NCBI GenBank assembly: GCA_900208305.1
Contig: OAPG01000013.1
Coordinates: 558,001 to 622,000, forward strand
From: Melanopsichium pennsylvanicum
Lineage: Eukaryota > Basidiomycota > Ustilaginomycetes > Ustilaginales
Length of the DNA stretch: 64,000 bases
Reading direction: 5' to 3'
Within the stretch, counting starts at the first letter, position 1; the number at the start of each line of letters is the position of its first letter. The translations under genes were made by a program, and so were the position numbers. The notes beneath the pieces are model-generated. The model saw only the letters and a program-made list of their open reading frames with translations, did no database searches and had not been told where the DNA came from. Below, one piece after another: positions 31,989-42,125 of this stretch.

Positions 31989-34346
31989 ATGGCCCAAAAC
32001 GTAACACATACCGAAGATGCCACATTAGATGGCGGTAATCCTCCCAAGGAACCTGCGGATATACGTCCTTCCACCGCAACCCCCAAGACAACCAACATCG
32101 GCGCCGCTCCCGCCACAAAAGCTTCCATAGTCCTCGCTAATTGTGAACCCAAGCCACTCATGGCTACCCCTTACTCTGACCGCATTCAAGCCGCCATGCG
32201 CGACGGCAGCGTCCGCATCCCCTCCGAGGAGCGCGAAGTTCGCGCACGCGAGCTGCTCGTCTTCTCCGATAGCGAGACCGAGTCCAATCTCTCGCGTCCT
32301 CCCTCGCCTGACCGCGACCGCTTCCCCAAACATCGTCTCAGCGGTCTCCAGGCCAAAGATCAGACCATCGTCAAGCACGGTCTTGAAGCGGAAGGTCCCG
32401 ACAATCTCGCGGCTCGATTGGAGCTAACACGCGAGAACAGCCCGTACGACATTCGTGCGCACTTGGCCGCACCCAGCTTTGCTGCGGTTGGCAACCAGCT
32501 TGATGCCGCCGCCGCCCCCGCCCCCGCCCCCGCCAACACCACCAACCCTCCCTCCCACGCGTTGTCAAGACGACCTTCGGCTGGCACCCCTGTTCAGGCT
32601 ACTGGCGCTGCTGCAGACGAACGTCCTCGCATTACCTCACGTCCCTCGTCGCCTCCACCGCGCGCCATGTCGCCCAGCAAGGCGACTGCTTCTACCAAGA
32701 TCAGCCACAATACGTTTTCGGCACCCACCAACGCTACGTTTGCCAGCACTCCAGCCCAACGCCCTCAGCCCCCCGTCGAACCTCAGCGTGTACCGTCGAG
32801 CAGCGCCGAGCAAAAGGAAAGGCCCAAGGAAAAGGAGTCCAAGGGCATGTTCCGCCGCATGCTTTCCGGTGCAGCTGGTCATTCGTCCGACAAGGACAAG
32901 TCTGCTGCTGCCGCCGCCGACGCTGCCAGCCCCCATCGTGAGCGCCCATCACCTCGAACCGCTGCGAGCCAGCAGGGCAATGGTCACGTTTCTCCTCTGC
33001 GATCCCCTTCGCTCAGCCGAGGCTCTACTCCTCCCACCAGCCCTCGCAACGAGATGGATGAGCCCGCACTCAATAACGCGTACCAGGCTATGAACATCAT
33101 CAGCCCGCCCACCAGTCAGCCTCCCAGTCGCAATGTCTCGATCAAGCGCAAGGACGGCAAGGATGCTTCCAAAGACGGTGCTAGCGAAGGAAGTCGTCTG
33201 ACAGTGGCAGCACTGCGTGACTGGGATGCCAAAGGCAAGCCCGAAAAGTCCAGCAAGAAGTCGGATCGTGGCAAGGACGGCGACGCCAAATCCACCGCCT
33301 CCTCGACGCTCCGCGATATGATCATGGGCAGTGCGCCCAAACTTTCTCGCCGAGGCTCTAGCGCCAGCCACGGCAACAAGTCCGACGGGGGCAGCAAGAA
33401 GGGTGGCAGCAAGAACGGTGGTAGCACTGCCGGTGGCGAAACCGCGAGTCTGCTCAAAAAGTACGGCGTTTGCGAGAAAGCCGCAATCGGCAAAGGTGCT
33501 ACCGCCGTCGTTCGACTTGCTCACAAGTGGGATCGATCCACAGAGAAGCTCTACGCAGTCAAGGAATTCCGTAAGCGTCGCAAGAATGAGACGGAAAAGG
33601 AATACGTCAAGAAGCTCACCTCAGAATTCTGCATCTCTTCGACCCTTCACCACATCAACATTGTCGAAACGGTGGATCTGGTGCAGGACGAGAACCGACA
33701 CTGGTGTGAGGTCATGGAGTACTGTCCCGGAGGCGATCTGTACGCTGCCATCAAGCGCGGAGGCATGAGTCAGGCCGAAGTGGAGTGCAGCTTCAAGCAG
33801 ATCCTCAACGGCATTGCGTATCTTCATTCGATGGGCGTGGCACATCGAGACATTAAACCGGAGAATCTGCTGCTAGACGGACACGGACATATCAAGATCA
33901 CCGATTTCGGAGTGAGTGACGTCTTCCGCATGTGTTGGGAAAAGTCGACGCATTACTCCAAGGGACTTTGCGGATCCGAACCGTACATCGCGCCGGAGCA
34001 GTTTGAGAAGAAGGAGTACGATGCGAGGTTGGTGGATGTGTGGGCGGCTGCGGTGGTGTTTTACTGCATGCAGTTCCAGGAGCTGCCATGGCGAGTAGCC
34101 AAGATGAGCGATCCCACGTTTAAGGATTATGTGGCGAGCTACGCAACCTCGCCTGCACCTAGTCCCTTGTCCAACCTCAGTCCGAGAGATTGCAGACCAC
34201 TGCTCAAAAAGATGCTCTGCCCAGATCCAAAGCAAAGGTTGTTCATGGATGACGTGCTCAAGGATCCCTGGTTGATGAGTGTCCCCATTTGCGAACAAGG
34301 TGCCAAGAACGATCATACCCATTCGGCCGCTCCTAGTATCAATTAG
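31989..34346 (+). CDS. Ser/Thr protein kinase of the Hal4(Sat4)/Hal5 family
   Basis: I start this 785-residue protein at ATG 31989 ([16 protein letters not shown], context AACCATGG). Residues 1-490 are Ser/Pro/Ala-rich and disordered, with a basic patch rich in Lys. The kinase domain covers about 491-760. It has the glycine loop [13 protein letters not shown], the lysine in [26 protein letters not shown] in KITDFGVSD, and the activation segment [14 protein letters not shown]. The combination [19 protein letters not shown] with [12 protein letters not shown]...[12 protein letters not shown] is characteristic of the fungal NPR/Hal subfamily. In yeast these kinases stabilise plasma-membrane K+ and nutrient transporters and confer salt tolerance. 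The exact orthologue (Hal4, Hal5 or Ppk8-like) is not resolved. Confidence 0.9.
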   Translation: MAQNVTHTEDATLDGGNPPKEPADIRPSTATPKTTNIGAAPATKASIVLANCEPKPLMATPYSDRIQAAMRDGSVRIPSEEREVRARELLVFSDSETESNLSRPPSPDRDRFPKHRLSGLQAKDQTIVKHGLEAEGPDNLAARLELTRENSPYDIRAHLAAPSFAAVGNQLDAAAAPAPAPANTTNPPSHALSRRPSAGTPVQATGAAADERPRITSRPSSPPPRAMSPSKATASTKISHNTFSAPTNATFASTPAQRPQPPVEPQRVPSSSAEQKERPKEKESKGMFRRMLSGAAGHSSDKDKSAAAAADAASPHRERPSPRTAASQQGNGHVSPLRSPSLSRGSTPPTSPRNEMDEPALNNAYQAMNIISPPTSQPPSRNVSIKRKDGKDASKDGASEGSRLTVAALRDWDAKGKPEKSSKKSDRGKDGDAKSTASSTLRDMIMGSAPKLSRRGSSASHGNKSDGGSKKGGSKNGGSTAGGETASLLKKYGVCEKAAIGKGATAVVRLAHKWDRSTEKLYAVKEFRKRRKNETEKEYVKKLTSEFCISSTLHHINIVETVDLVQDENRHWCEVMEYCPGGDLYAAIKRGGMSQAEVECSFKQILNGIAYLHSMGVAHRDIKPENLLLDGHGHIKITDFGVSDVFRMCWEKSTHYSKGLCGSEPYIAPEQFEKKEYDARLVDVWAAAVVFYCMQFQELPWRVAKMSDPTFKDYVASYATSPAPSPLSNLSPRDCRPLLKKMLCPDPKQRLFMDDVLKDPWLMSVPICEQGAKNDHTHSAAPSIN

Positions 34347-34584
34347 AAACAACAAACCCACTAAGAAACGGGAGCGTGTTCGTAAAATCAAGTTTACTCT
34401 CATCGTTGGCGGTTCCTTTTTTTTTTTTTTGGTTTTGTTTGGATTGATTTTCCCCTTTTTTTTTTTTTTTTTTTCTCTATTCATTTCAATCACATGCATA
34501 TTTTGTTGAATCCAAAGCTATTTGGTAAATGTGCTTTGCAGAACGAGTCTTGAGTAAGTTGGATGTGTGTGTTGTTTAATTTTG

Positions 34585-34587
<3 letters not shown>

Positions 34588-34616
<29 letters not shown>
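34588..34616 (+). repeat. Uninterrupted G29 homopolymer
   Basis: Twenty-nine consecutive G residues are preceded by TTTTGATT and followed by TTTATTTT. It lies about 240 bp downstream of the kinase stop codon, so probably in or just beyond its 3' UTR. The length may be affected by sequencing or assembly. Confidence 0.9.
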
Positions 34617-34618
<2 letters not shown>

Positions 34619-35502
34619 TATTTTATTGGTGAAGGAGTAGAAAAGCAAGGGATTTGGGATGTGAAGAGAGGATAGTTTTGCAAGTTGATTAGAAAAAAAT
34701 TTTCAGAGCTTTGGTGAAAGTTGGATGCTTGTGTTTTGAATTTGGGATGAGTGTGGATGATGTTTTGTTGTGATTTTAGGTAGTTAGTATTGTAACAGTT
34801 GAAAGCTTTTATAAATGGTTTGTAGTAAAAGCAGTGATAAATCCAACAACCATCAGTAAATAAAATGAGACCGGTGATGAAACAATTACTTTCACTTGAT
34901 CTGGATTTTGTTTTTCCTTTTTTTTTGCTTTTACCTCCAGAGCTCGGTACAATATGGCATTCATTCAACTTGCAAATTGGTTTGAAATTCAAGTTCATGA
35001 CTCAACTTTTGAGTCAAGTGATCAGTAGCTGCTTTGGAAGCATTATAAGTGTAATGAACTGATCAAAGTGATGTTGATCACACAAATTCTCCATGAATTG
35101 GTACAAGAGGTGGCAAGTAGTGGTAAAAAAGGTCATGGTGAAGAAACAAAAAAATGCTAGCAGTGTGTATGCATGATCCCAATCTGAAAAAGATTTGGAG
35201 GAAAGGTGTACATCAGATAGTTGATTGGCAGAGAGTGAAGGAATGTATTCAGGATCAAATGTGGTCATGGGACCTTGAATTTTATTGTTGTTAACAAGGA
35301 TGTTTGAGTTTTCCATCTTCATGTTCTGAAATGGTAGATGCAATCAAGACAAGATATTCTTTGCAGGATATGTTGACTTGAATGCTGTTTACCACACTAA
35401 TTTGAGGAATGAAAACAGTATGAATAGAGAAAAAATGTTTAGTAAACCATCACAAGACCAAAGAGGATCACAAAAAAAAAAAACAAAAAAAGGACCACTG
35501 CG

Positions 35503-35643
35503 GTTCTACTCACACAACAAAAGACCCTTTTCCAACCTGAGAGCTATACTCTTTAACAGCCTTGTCCAGCTTGTCCTTTCTCCTTCCACCAATGTAAACT
35601 TTAGCACCATTAGAAGCCAGAGCAAGGAAAGGACCAAGATTTC
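35503..35643 (-). pseudogene. Short-chain dehydrogenase/reductase fragment
   Basis: The minus strand reads NLGPFLALASNGAKVYIGGR and then RKDKLDKAVKEYSSQVGKGSF. This is the Rossmann-fold start of a classical SDR (a glycine-motif remnant, then beta2 with the NADP-type GGRR). A possible intron acceptor (CCCTCCAG) precedes it, and stops follow shortly after. The Gly-rich loop, catalytic Ser-Tyr-Lys and remaining domain are not found nearby. I take it as a relic, embedded in CpG-poor sequence. A spliced gene with short exons cannot be fully excluded. Confidence 0.45.
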
Positions 35644-36636
35644 TGGAGGGAAACAATGATTAATTGAGTCAAAAGGAGTCAAGCAGAGCAAAGGGAGAGG
35701 TTGAATTGAATTCTCATCTTGCGGTTAAAATGCACAAAGTACAAGGACAGGTACAATTAGTGGGAAGGTGCATAAGGGAAGAGAATTGATCGAGGTCAGG
35801 TCAGCCAGGTTACAACTTTGTTTGTATGACATCCTTGCCAACACACTTGGCAATGGCTGGTGGATGAACAAGTCATTGCTCTCTGTCTATTGCTCTGCCT
35901 TGCTTCAATTCCTGTGCACTTGACACCACTTGAATACTGGTTGTCACACACTTTGATCTTGGATTAGTATTTGATTTCAACAGCAATAGTCAGCTGAGCA
36001 CAGAGAGATAGTTGCGCACAAATTGTCAAGAACAGCAGAGCGCCATGAGTTATGTACATACAGTTCATTTAAATGCAAAGAAAGTTGGAAAGTGTATGTT
36101 TGCAAAGTTGGACTTTCAATGTGCATCTGTATGTGTTACGAGACTGTAAAGAATGAAGAATTAAATTGCAGTAATTAATGTTACTCTTGACGTCGGCAAT
36201 CTCTACTGCTGAAATGTAACCACCCGATTGGAATAGATACAAAGAAGAGAATCGGGACAGCTTGCAGATCTCGTACGGGAAAGTAGTCAAATCGCCGTCT
36301 TGTCCGATATGGTTGGTGGAGGTTTGATGCGTTTATGCATAACGCTTTGCTTGTGGCGCTTCAAGAAATTCACCGTCGACTCTGTGTCATGTGCAACAAA
36401 CAACACTATCACAGTAGTACCAACACTTTACTGCCTACTGAATCATACCATACAGATTACAGTAACAACAAGATCCCTGTGTGGTTTGGCTGCTCTGTGT
36501 TTCCCCCCGTGCACGAACCAACTGATACCCCTCAGAACAACAAGCTTTTGCCTCCTTGCCTCCCAATCAACCATCATCATCTCCCCACGAACCAATTCTA
36601 TCCCTCTTTAATCACTCTCCTCAAGTCTATTTCAGA

Positions 36637-37803
36637 ATGTCGCTCCCAACAGGCTCTGGTCCCACCTCGCTTGCCATCAACCCCGTATTCCGTCACGCAC
36701 ATGTTGGCTCCTTCCTTCGCCCAAAGGCCGTTCACGATGCTCGTGCCCAGTTCGCCTCTGGTTCCATCACCTATGACCAACTTCGCCAGGTTGAAGACCG
36801 AGAAATCGCATCTCACGTTCAGGAACTCTTAGCAAACGGTGTTCAGGAGATCACTGACGGAGAATTTCGTCGTGAATATTTCCACCTCGATTTCCTTAAA
36901 CACATTCAAGGTATCACTATTTCGAAAAATACTTTGGAACAGAAGGAAGGTCGTTCACCACCTACTCTTTCCGTCACTGGGAAACTTTGTCATACTCACA
37001 ATATCGAGGTTGACAATTTCCTCTACCTCAAATCGTTGGTTGGCGAAAATGATGTGAATAGGATTAAGATCACTATTCCTTCTCCCACCATGTGTCATTT
37101 TAGGGGTGGTAGGGCTGCGATATCAACCGAGGCTTATCCGGATTTGGAAGAATTCTTTTCGGATTTGGCAAAGGTTTATAGAACCGAGATCGATGCACTT
37201 TATGCTGCTGGTTGTAGGTATATTCAATTGGATGATACTAACTTGGCATATTTGACCGATCAGACTATGCGATCTCAAGCACAATCACGTGGTGAAGATC
37301 TTGAGAAACTTCCGCTCGATTACGCTCGACTCATCAACGCTTGTTTGGCTCTTAAACCAGCAGATATGGTGACTGCCATTCATCTTTGTAAGGGAAATTT
37401 TCGATCTCAATTCTTCGCACAAGGAAGTGAACAAGGTTATAACCCCATCGCACACGTTTTGTTTCAAAATTTGAACGTGAATGCTTTCTTTTTGGAATGG
37501 GAAGATGATAGATCAGGTAAAGATTTTTCGGCTCTTAACTATTTACCCAAGAATAAAGTGGTAGTTTTAGGTTTGGTTAGTAGCAAATTCGCTACTTTGG
37601 AAGAAGAGCAAAATCTTGTAACAAAGATTCATCAAGCAGCTAAAAGCGTTGTAGGGGACAATGGTTTGAAACAACTTGCAATCAGTCCTCAGTGCGGTTT
37701 TAGTTCAACGGTTCATGGTAACGAAATCACAAAGCAAACTCAGTTTGATAAACTTAATCTTTGTAGAAGTGTAGCTCAACGAGTTTGGAACGACACCATT
37801 TAA
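36637..37803 (+). CDS. Cobalamin-independent methionine synthase C-domain family protein (YxjG-like)
   Basis: This 388-residue ORF begins MSLPTGSGPTSLA. Features of the MetE C-terminal (Meth_synt_2) family include FRHAHVGSFLRP, NGVQEITDGEFRREYFHLDF, YIQLDDTNLAYLTD and HLCKGNFRSQFF. Further along are FFLEWEDDRSGKDFSALNYL, a GLVSSKFATLE strand and AISPQCGFSSTVHGN near the end. The last has the Cys of the zinc site. Such single-domain proteins resemble bacterial YxjG/YxjH and act on methyl transfer to homocysteine or related thiols. The methyl donor for the fungal members is not established, and full-length MetE is about 760 residues. No intron is needed. Confidence 0.88.
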   Translation: MSLPTGSGPTSLAINPVFRHAHVGSFLRPKAVHDARAQFASGSITYDQLRQVEDREIASHVQELLANGVQEITDGEFRREYFHLDFLKHIQGITISKNTLEQKEGRSPPTLSVTGKLCHTHNIEVDNFLYLKSLVGENDVNRIKITIPSPTMCHFRGGRAAISTEAYPDLEEFFSDLAKVYRTEIDALYAAGCRYIQLDDTNLAYLTDQTMRSQAQSRGEDLEKLPLDYARLINACLALKPADMVTAIHLCKGNFRSQFFAQGSEQGYNPIAHVLFQNLNVNAFFLEWEDDRSGKDFSALNYLPKNKVVVLGLVSSKFATLEEEQNLVTKIHQAAKSVVGDNGLKQLAISPQCGFSSTVHGNEITKQTQFDKLNLCRSVAQRVWNDTI

Positions 37804-38122
37804 GTGTACAATAATTTCATCTTCCCCAGTCATCATCATTTCACACATTCAGAAAGAAAATTATAATATTCATAAAAAAAAAAAAATAACAGTTCAACCT
37901 CCCCAAATGATATATATATTGCTACTTTCATCAATCCAATCCAATCCAAATCCTTCACTTTCAGTCGATTCCTTCCAAGTCTGCCATTCTTTCTTTGATA
38001 TGCTCAAGGTCATGAATGAATCTTGTTCTGACGATTTTATTTTGAATGGGGGCTCGTATTCGACATTGATTTAAAATGAACCTGAAAACGACACCAGAAT
38101 AGTCATCTCAAACGTGCGACTG
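37804..38122. other. Convergent intergenic region
   Basis: This is 319 bp between two stop codons. It contains an A12 run (about 37875-37887), a TATATATAT stretch (about 37912-37919) and CAATCCAATCCAA repeats. It presumably holds both 3' UTRs, and no gene is seen. Confidence 0.4.
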
Positions 38123-40432
38123 CTAACTTAAAACATGACCACGTAACCTTGTTTCAATAATATTCCTACCCAATCTCAATTCATTCTCTAGATCCGCCAA
38201 TTGTGCCTCACCTTCAACCCTCATCTCCAACGCCGAAGCTTGAGCTTTCATCTGCAACCATTCACCCAATGTCATAGCTCGTTCCGATTCGTCCACTTCC
38301 AACGTCGATAGCTGCTCCAATTGTGATAACGGTATTCTTCCATTACCACTGCTTAGTGTGCTTGTGGGTAGAGCTGAAGAGGAATGAGTCGCACGGATGG
38401 TGGCTTGTGAACCTGTATTCGGTAGCAACGCATCCGAATCAGTCATCTCCACATTGTCGCCATCGGTCGACGCAGCTTCAATTTCGTTTGCGAGAGACCT
38501 AGACTTTGCCGGACCGCGCTTGGTCGACGTGCTGGATGAGGCATGATCAGAGCAGGGTTGAGAGCTACCTGCTCTCGAAGATGCCTTTTTGGAATTCTTG
38601 TTCGAGACGGGGGCAAGTCCGCTTGAAACGTGGCGAGAGGAGCGTCGTTGTCGCTCTGGTTCAGGGTCTGCTTCGGAGCTCATTGATGGGAATACGATCG
38701 GGTCGATGGCCAGAGCAGATGCTTCTTTGGGCGTCTCAACTTCGCGCTTCTTCGATGCAGGTGGTGCAACAGCTTTCGTGGACGCTATGCGCGATCCTGT
38801 CCCAGCGGTTGATGCTTTGCTGGAAGAACGGACGGCTTTGGCACCACGACCGCGCCTTGTTGGCTCCTCAACAGGCTCTTCCCGCTCCTCCTCGACGTCT
38901 GCTTCCGACGCTTCGTGCTCGATGATGGTGTTGTCTTCGGGCATCAGCTCAGCTTCGTCCTCCGCCTCTGGTTCCGTTTCGAGGACCAGCTCCGGCTCTG
39001 GCTCTGGCTCTGGGGCAGGATCCTCTTCTGTTTCCGTTTGATCCAGCTTCTTGTTCTTGGATCGGCTCCTTTTGGGCTTTGCTGGCTGGACCGAATCAGT
39101 CACAGGCTTCGCGGCATCTTCACGTTTAGCTGAAGGGAAAGGGGTGGGATCCGACAGCGCCAGTTCCCGCTCCTCGATGTCCTCCTTATCGGGACGTCTT
39201 GGGATGCGGTTGACATCGCCGTCTGCAGACAGCAGCCCAATAGCCTTCGTAGCTCTTCTGCTGGCTGCACGCGACGGTCGCGCTGCTGTGGCCGTATTCC
39301 CATTGCCTAAGCCAGTCGCGCTTTTTTTCTTGCTGAGGGTCTTGGCTAATTCTTCGACTGCAGGAGATGCTTCTTCTTCGACAGGCTCTTCTGCGGCCTC
39401 TTCTACTTCAGCTTCCTGAGCGGCGGCCTTCCTTTGTGAGACACTACGTGTCTTGCGGCCGCCTTTCTTCGCAGGCACAGCCTCTACGGCGGGCTCTTCC
39501 GTGACATCTTCCTCTGCTGGTGCTTCGGTTTCGGGGGCAGGTGTTCCATCCTGCCCCTCAGACGTCTCTTGCCCGACCTCTTCCTCCTTTGCAGCCAGTA
39601 AGGCAGATTTTTTTGCCTTGCTGACCTTGTTGGATGCTTTCCGTGTAGTAGATGCGACGCGCTTGCCTTTCTTAGGCGCTGCGATGAGTTCGACCTCCTC
39701 TTCGGTGTCCACGCCAGGAGCTGCCTCCTCAGCTACTGGCTCTTCTACCGGCGCTGCATCTTCCGGCTCGCGTAGCTCGCAGTTAAAGAACGCGCACTCG
39801 GGATGTCGTCTCTGATGTTCGTGAATAGGATCGTCAGACTTCTCCCAGCCTCCCAGCGCCTTATGGCAGTAGATGCACTTGGCGTTATCGGGCTCTTCTT
39901 CGTTGGGCGTGAAGAAAAATCCGGCCTCGGCGAGCTTCTTGCTGGTTGGTTTCCAGCCCTTCTTTCCATCATACGGCCACTGTGTACCAAAAGTCTCCTT
40001 TCGCGCTTGCATCATCTCTTTGCTTGTTGGTAAGAGCTCTGCATCCTGCCATATCCATTTGCCGCTTTCTTTGTCAACGATTCCTCGGTCGTGACTGCGA
40101 AAGATACGACACCAGCCATTTCCTGGAATCGCTTCCTCGAGACGAGCGAGAGGGTCGTCGTTCGACTGCCAGTTGGTGATCGTGACGTCAGGGTAGAGGA
40201 AGTGACAGACGGCATCCAGAGCTTCTGATGTTGGAGCATGATAAAATCCATGCTTGGCGAGGAGAGCGGGTGTTGGGATGCCAGAGCTCTTGACACTGCG
40301 TCCGGTGGTGGGATGGGGCCACGATAGGGATGAGGAGGAGGCGGTCATCTTGGTGAACTGCCTCTTCTTGGCTGCTGATGTGGATGTGGAAGTGGTGGAG
40401 AAGGACGCCATTCGCTCTTCTTCGGCGAACAT
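38123..40432 (-). CDS. BIR1: Bir1/survivin-type BIR-domain protein (chromosomal passenger complex)
   Basis: I read 769 residues from ATG 40432 (MFAEEERMASFS). Two BIR domains occupy the N-terminus. BIR2 (about 145-218) has the zinc set C186, C189, H206 and C213 in AKCIYCHKALGGWEKSDDP and EHQRRHPEC. BIR1 (about 8-110) keeps WQSNDDP but has Leu98 where the zinc His belongs, and no clear CxxC pair. The rest is an acidic, Lys/Ser-rich region ending in a helix (LADLENELRLGRNIIETRL). This layout matches fungal Bir1, which anchors Aurora B-INCENP at centromeres. Codons just upstream stay open (PHQRYSAAV) behind a TTCACAG acceptor-like site. A short 5' exon could therefore extend the protein. Confidence 0.9.
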   Translation of the reverse strand: MFAEEERMASFSTTSTSTSAAKKRQFTKMTASSSSLSWPHPTTGRSVKSSGIPTPALLAKHGFYHAPTSEALDAVCHFLYPDVTITNWQSNDDPLARLEEAIPGNGWCRIFRSHDRGIVDKESGKWIWQDAELLPTSKEMMQARKETFGTQWPYDGKKGWKPTSKKLAEAGFFFTPNEEEPDNAKCIYCHKALGGWEKSDDPIHEHQRRHPECAFFNCELREPEDAAPVEEPVAEEAAPGVDTEEEVELIAAPKKGKRVASTTRKASNKVSKAKKSALLAAKEEEVGQETSEGQDGTPAPETEAPAEEDVTEEPAVEAVPAKKGGRKTRSVSQRKAAAQEAEVEEAAEEPVEEEASPAVEELAKTLSKKKSATGLGNGNTATAARPSRAASRRATKAIGLLSADGDVNRIPRRPDKEDIEERELALSDPTPFPSAKREDAAKPVTDSVQPAKPKRSRSKNKKLDQTETEEDPAPEPEPEPELVLETEPEAEDEAELMPEDNTIIEHEASEADVEEEREEPVEEPTRRGRGAKAVRSSSKASTAGTGSRIASTKAVAPPASKKREVETPKEASALAIDPIVFPSMSSEADPEPERQRRSSRHVSSGLAPVSNKNSKKASSRAGSSQPCSDHASSSTSTKRGPAKSRSLANEIEAASTDGDNVEMTDSDALLPNTGSQATIRATHSSSALPTSTLSSGNGRIPLSQLEQLSTLEVDESERAMTLGEWLQMKAQASALEMRVEGEAQLADLENELRLGRNIIETRLRGHVLS

Positions 40433-41012
40433 GACGGCGGCGGAATAGCGCTGATGCGGTTTCTGTGAAGATTAGGTTTGGTATGAGTTTGAAGCGTTGA
40501 TGTGCGTTGGGACTGTAGCCTCGGTGCTGCTATTGCGCTGATTTGAACTTTGCACTGGACCGCAATTCGTGTACAAAGCGTTGCGAGGTCAGTCGATGTC
40601 GAGGGTGCAGCGAAAATGTCGGGAGCACCGTCACGTCAAGACAGTCGGAGAGGGCGCAATGATGACTGAATGTGACTGGCAGTGGCAGTGGCAGTGGTAG
40701 TAGATGATGATGGTGTGACTCAAGTGAAAGCCCTCCTTCGTTACAAGATCGTCTTCTGAGCTGATGCTAGACCGAGTGAGCATGGGACATCGAAGTGGCA
40801 GTCTCACGACAAACATGCATACTTACGCCCAGAGAGGCCAAGTGTTACTTATGCGTGGTTCGCCAAAACTATCGCGCGCCACTGAAGCAACACTTAAGTA
40901 CGAGACTGGCTCACTTGCACTTATAGTTGTTAGACCGGAAGGAAGAAGCGCATCAATTCGCGCACGTGATCCCTCGAGCTATTTGTGTGCTACCAGAAGC
41001 GGATCTGCAGCA
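40433..41012. promoter_or_regulatory. Bir1 upstream region, interrupted by the retrotransposon insertion
   Basis: No gene is seen. The LTR begins 580 bp upstream of the Bir1 ATG, so this stretch is all that remains of the proximal promoter. It contains GTGGCAGTGGCAGTGGTAG-type repeats (40675-40700) and ends with the target duplication CAGCA (41008-41012). Confidence 0.5.
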
Positions 41013-42023
41013 TGTCAGCGGTCGCGTGCCAGAGATCCGAATTCCCGTGAGAAAGCGCGACTCGCCGGATTTCAGTGAATTCCGGCGGTTAAGCTTGGCC
41101 TCAACGGATATCGAAGAGAATCCCGCGAGTGGCGATCTCTCGACAGATATTGGCTGACCGCTGGTGACACTCCGTACAGAGGTAACGCGGCAAGCTCGGA
41201 CGGGGTATTCGGTCGACGCGAGTGTCACGACGTCGACGGGATACTGCTGATGGCTGGGTTAGACCTCAGCCGTCGTTGCCGGTGGAGTTATGAGGGACTG
41301 GTTGTGGTGCCAGGCCCGCGGTTGAGGTTCCGCCTGTAGTTGAGGTGCTACAGCGTCGATTGTGGTGTCGACAACGTCTATACGTTGTTCTCCGTTCACC
41401 GACGGGGACACAGACTATATGGATCGCAATAAATGGTATTGCAATGTGCGACGTGTGAAGAGTATGGTAAGTACGACGTACTGATAACTATGTGTGACTG
41501 AGATATAAGATAGAGTGGATGAGCTTCCGCTCATCCGATAGCGGGGAACAGAGTATTTATATATATGTATCGTGTGCGAGGTCCATCGGTACTGTACAAC
41601 CTGCGTGCGTCGAGCTTGGACCCCCGCACGATAAGACCGCCCCCTAGTCCTTCGGCAGGGTGCTTCCAAGCACGCCCGCGTGCTCCCTCTCCGTTGCCCC
41701 CTGGGCGTCGATTGGCCCACGTGTCGTTCCGGCGTGGCGTTGGTCGCCGCCATCGCAGATGCTCCCCTTGCCATCGATACCTTCGATATCCGGCGAGTCA
41801 CTGCCACTCGCCGAATTCCCGTGAGATCCGTTGAGACCTGCTCTCTCACCGGATTTCGTCCGATTCAACTTCTTGGTCCTGCGCTAACCTTAAATCCCAT
41901 GAGCCCACCAATATCCACCAGATCTCCCTGAGATCCGTCGAGACATGCTCTCCCACCGGATCTCAGCCGATTCAACATCTCTGGTCTGCGCAGACCTCTT
42001 CCTTGGGACCCACTCCCGTGACA
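41013..42023 (-). repeat. 3' LTR (left end of element)
   Basis: This is a 1011-bp LTR, identical in length to its partner. A TATA-like block (TATTTATATATATGTA, 41554-41569) sits in both LTRs, and on the element's strand it reads TACATATATATAAATA. The polypurine tract adjoins its right edge. Small ORFs inside it are duplicated in the other LTR and are not considered genes. Confidence 0.95.
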
Positions 42024-42125
42024 CTACCCCCCCTTCGAGAGCCAAGCTCCGTTGAGGCTTAAATAGGGTCGGCGGGTGTTTCCCCAACTTGTTCTTCCAC
42101 CAACATCGTTCCCCAAACCTTCAAA

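Larger units (their letters stand above)
34347..36636. other. Gene-poor region with poly-G tract and CpG-poor relic sequence
   Basis: Only a short-chain dehydrogenase remnant (35503-35643) is recognisable here. T-rich tracts lie at 34418-34431 and 34457-34474, followed by a run of 29 G (34588-34616). From about 34620 to 36150 the DNA is AT-rich and CpG-poor, like the 4.2-6.7 kb block. From about 36180 normal CpG content returns toward the methionine-synthase-like gene. Confidence 0.5.

Noticed and set aside
36069..36290. Minus-strand frame reading TTFPYEICKLSRFSSLYLF, considered as a first exon of the dehydrogenase relic
   Set aside because: It lacks the SDR beta1-Gly-loop pattern and no splice path connects it in frame to 35643.
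41415..41849. 144-codon ORF in the left LTR, repeated at 49296-49730
   Set aside because: It is present in both LTRs only because LTRs are duplicates. The composition is Arg/Thr-rich without family features, and it overlaps the LTR promoter.
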